From Pseudolabrys sp. (GTDB taxonomy: Bacteria; Pseudomonadota; Alphaproteobacteria; Rhizobiales; Xanthobacteraceae), in contig JAHCKF010000228.1 of assembly GCA_026125925.1 (NCBI GenBank), positions 1 through 5,993 on the forward strand: a DNA stretch of 5,993 bases, read 5' to 3'. The notes beneath the pieces were generated by a model, which had not been told where the DNA came from, did not search any database, and saw only the letters and a list, made by a program, of their open reading frames with translations. Below, piece after piece: positions 5,966-5,993 of the stretch. Position 1 is the stretch's first letter. Every line of letters starts with the position of its first letter. The position numbers and the translations under genes were made by a program.

Positions 5966-5993
5966 ACCCTCCCCTGGAGGGGAGGGTCGACCG
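5966..5993. repeat. Edge of a second copy of the CCCTCCCC repeat family
   Basis: ACCCTCCCC (5966-5974) and GGGGAGGGT (5979-5987) form a perfect 9-bp hairpin with loop TGGA. The stem sequence matches the terminal hairpins of the 127-bp element between serS and surE, and the next bases (CGACCG) run off the window. It is probably the left end of another copy upstream of serS, but a lone hairpin, for example a terminator of the upstream gene, cannot be excluded. Confidence 0.55.

Overview
The window looks like chromosomal housekeeping sequence from a GC-rich alphaproteobacterium of the order Hyphomicrobiales (Bradyrhizobium/Rhodopseudomonas-like). This rests on high GC with strong third-position bias, the style of the seryl-tRNA synthetase (insert before the TAE motif), TGSI motifs in the lipoprotein, a DUF815-type ATPase, and GC-rich palindromic repeats between genes. 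The species is inferred from these traits and was not tested by a search.

Layout, left to right: (1) the 3' part of a DUF815-family AAA+-like ATPase on the + strand, cut by the window start (1-626). (2) A hairpin shared by two converging genes (635-660). (3) On the - strand, an NlpD-like LysM/M23 lipoprotein (680-2125) whose metallopeptidase site has lost most of its catalytic residues. (4) An AT-richer gap of about 140 bp with direct repeats. (5) pcm, the protein-L-isoaspartate O-methyltransferase, on the - strand with a TTG start (2266-2937). (6) A divergent intergenic region, then a stand-alone receiver-domain response regulator on the + strand (3077-3448). (7) About 190 bp filled by two GC-rich palindromic repeats. 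(8) surE on the - strand (3637-4398). (9) A 127-bp compound palindromic repeat. (10) serS on the - strand (4569-5894). (11) The start of what looks like a second copy of the same repeat family at the right edge (5966-5993).

In - strand transcription order the core is serS, surE, pcm, nlpD. The surE-pcm-nlpD order is the one known from Escherichia coli, where rpoS follows. The proteins fit maintenance and stationary-phase survival: SurE is a nucleoside monophosphate phosphatase, Pcm repairs aged proteins, and NlpD-type proteins switch on cell-wall amidases. Here the block is interrupted by a receiver gene on the opposite strand, flanked by repeats. That receiver carries an FVTGYG signature close to the alphaproteobacterial 'FATGUY' single-domain regulators linked to the general stress response, and a possible sigma-EcfG-type promoter lies just upstream of it.

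I see no mobile-element genes, CRISPR array, tRNA or rRNA. No gene-free stretch exceeds 300 bases. Nothing amounts to a clearly new system; the points most worth a second look are the inserted regulator, its promoter, the degenerate peptidase and the repeat elements.
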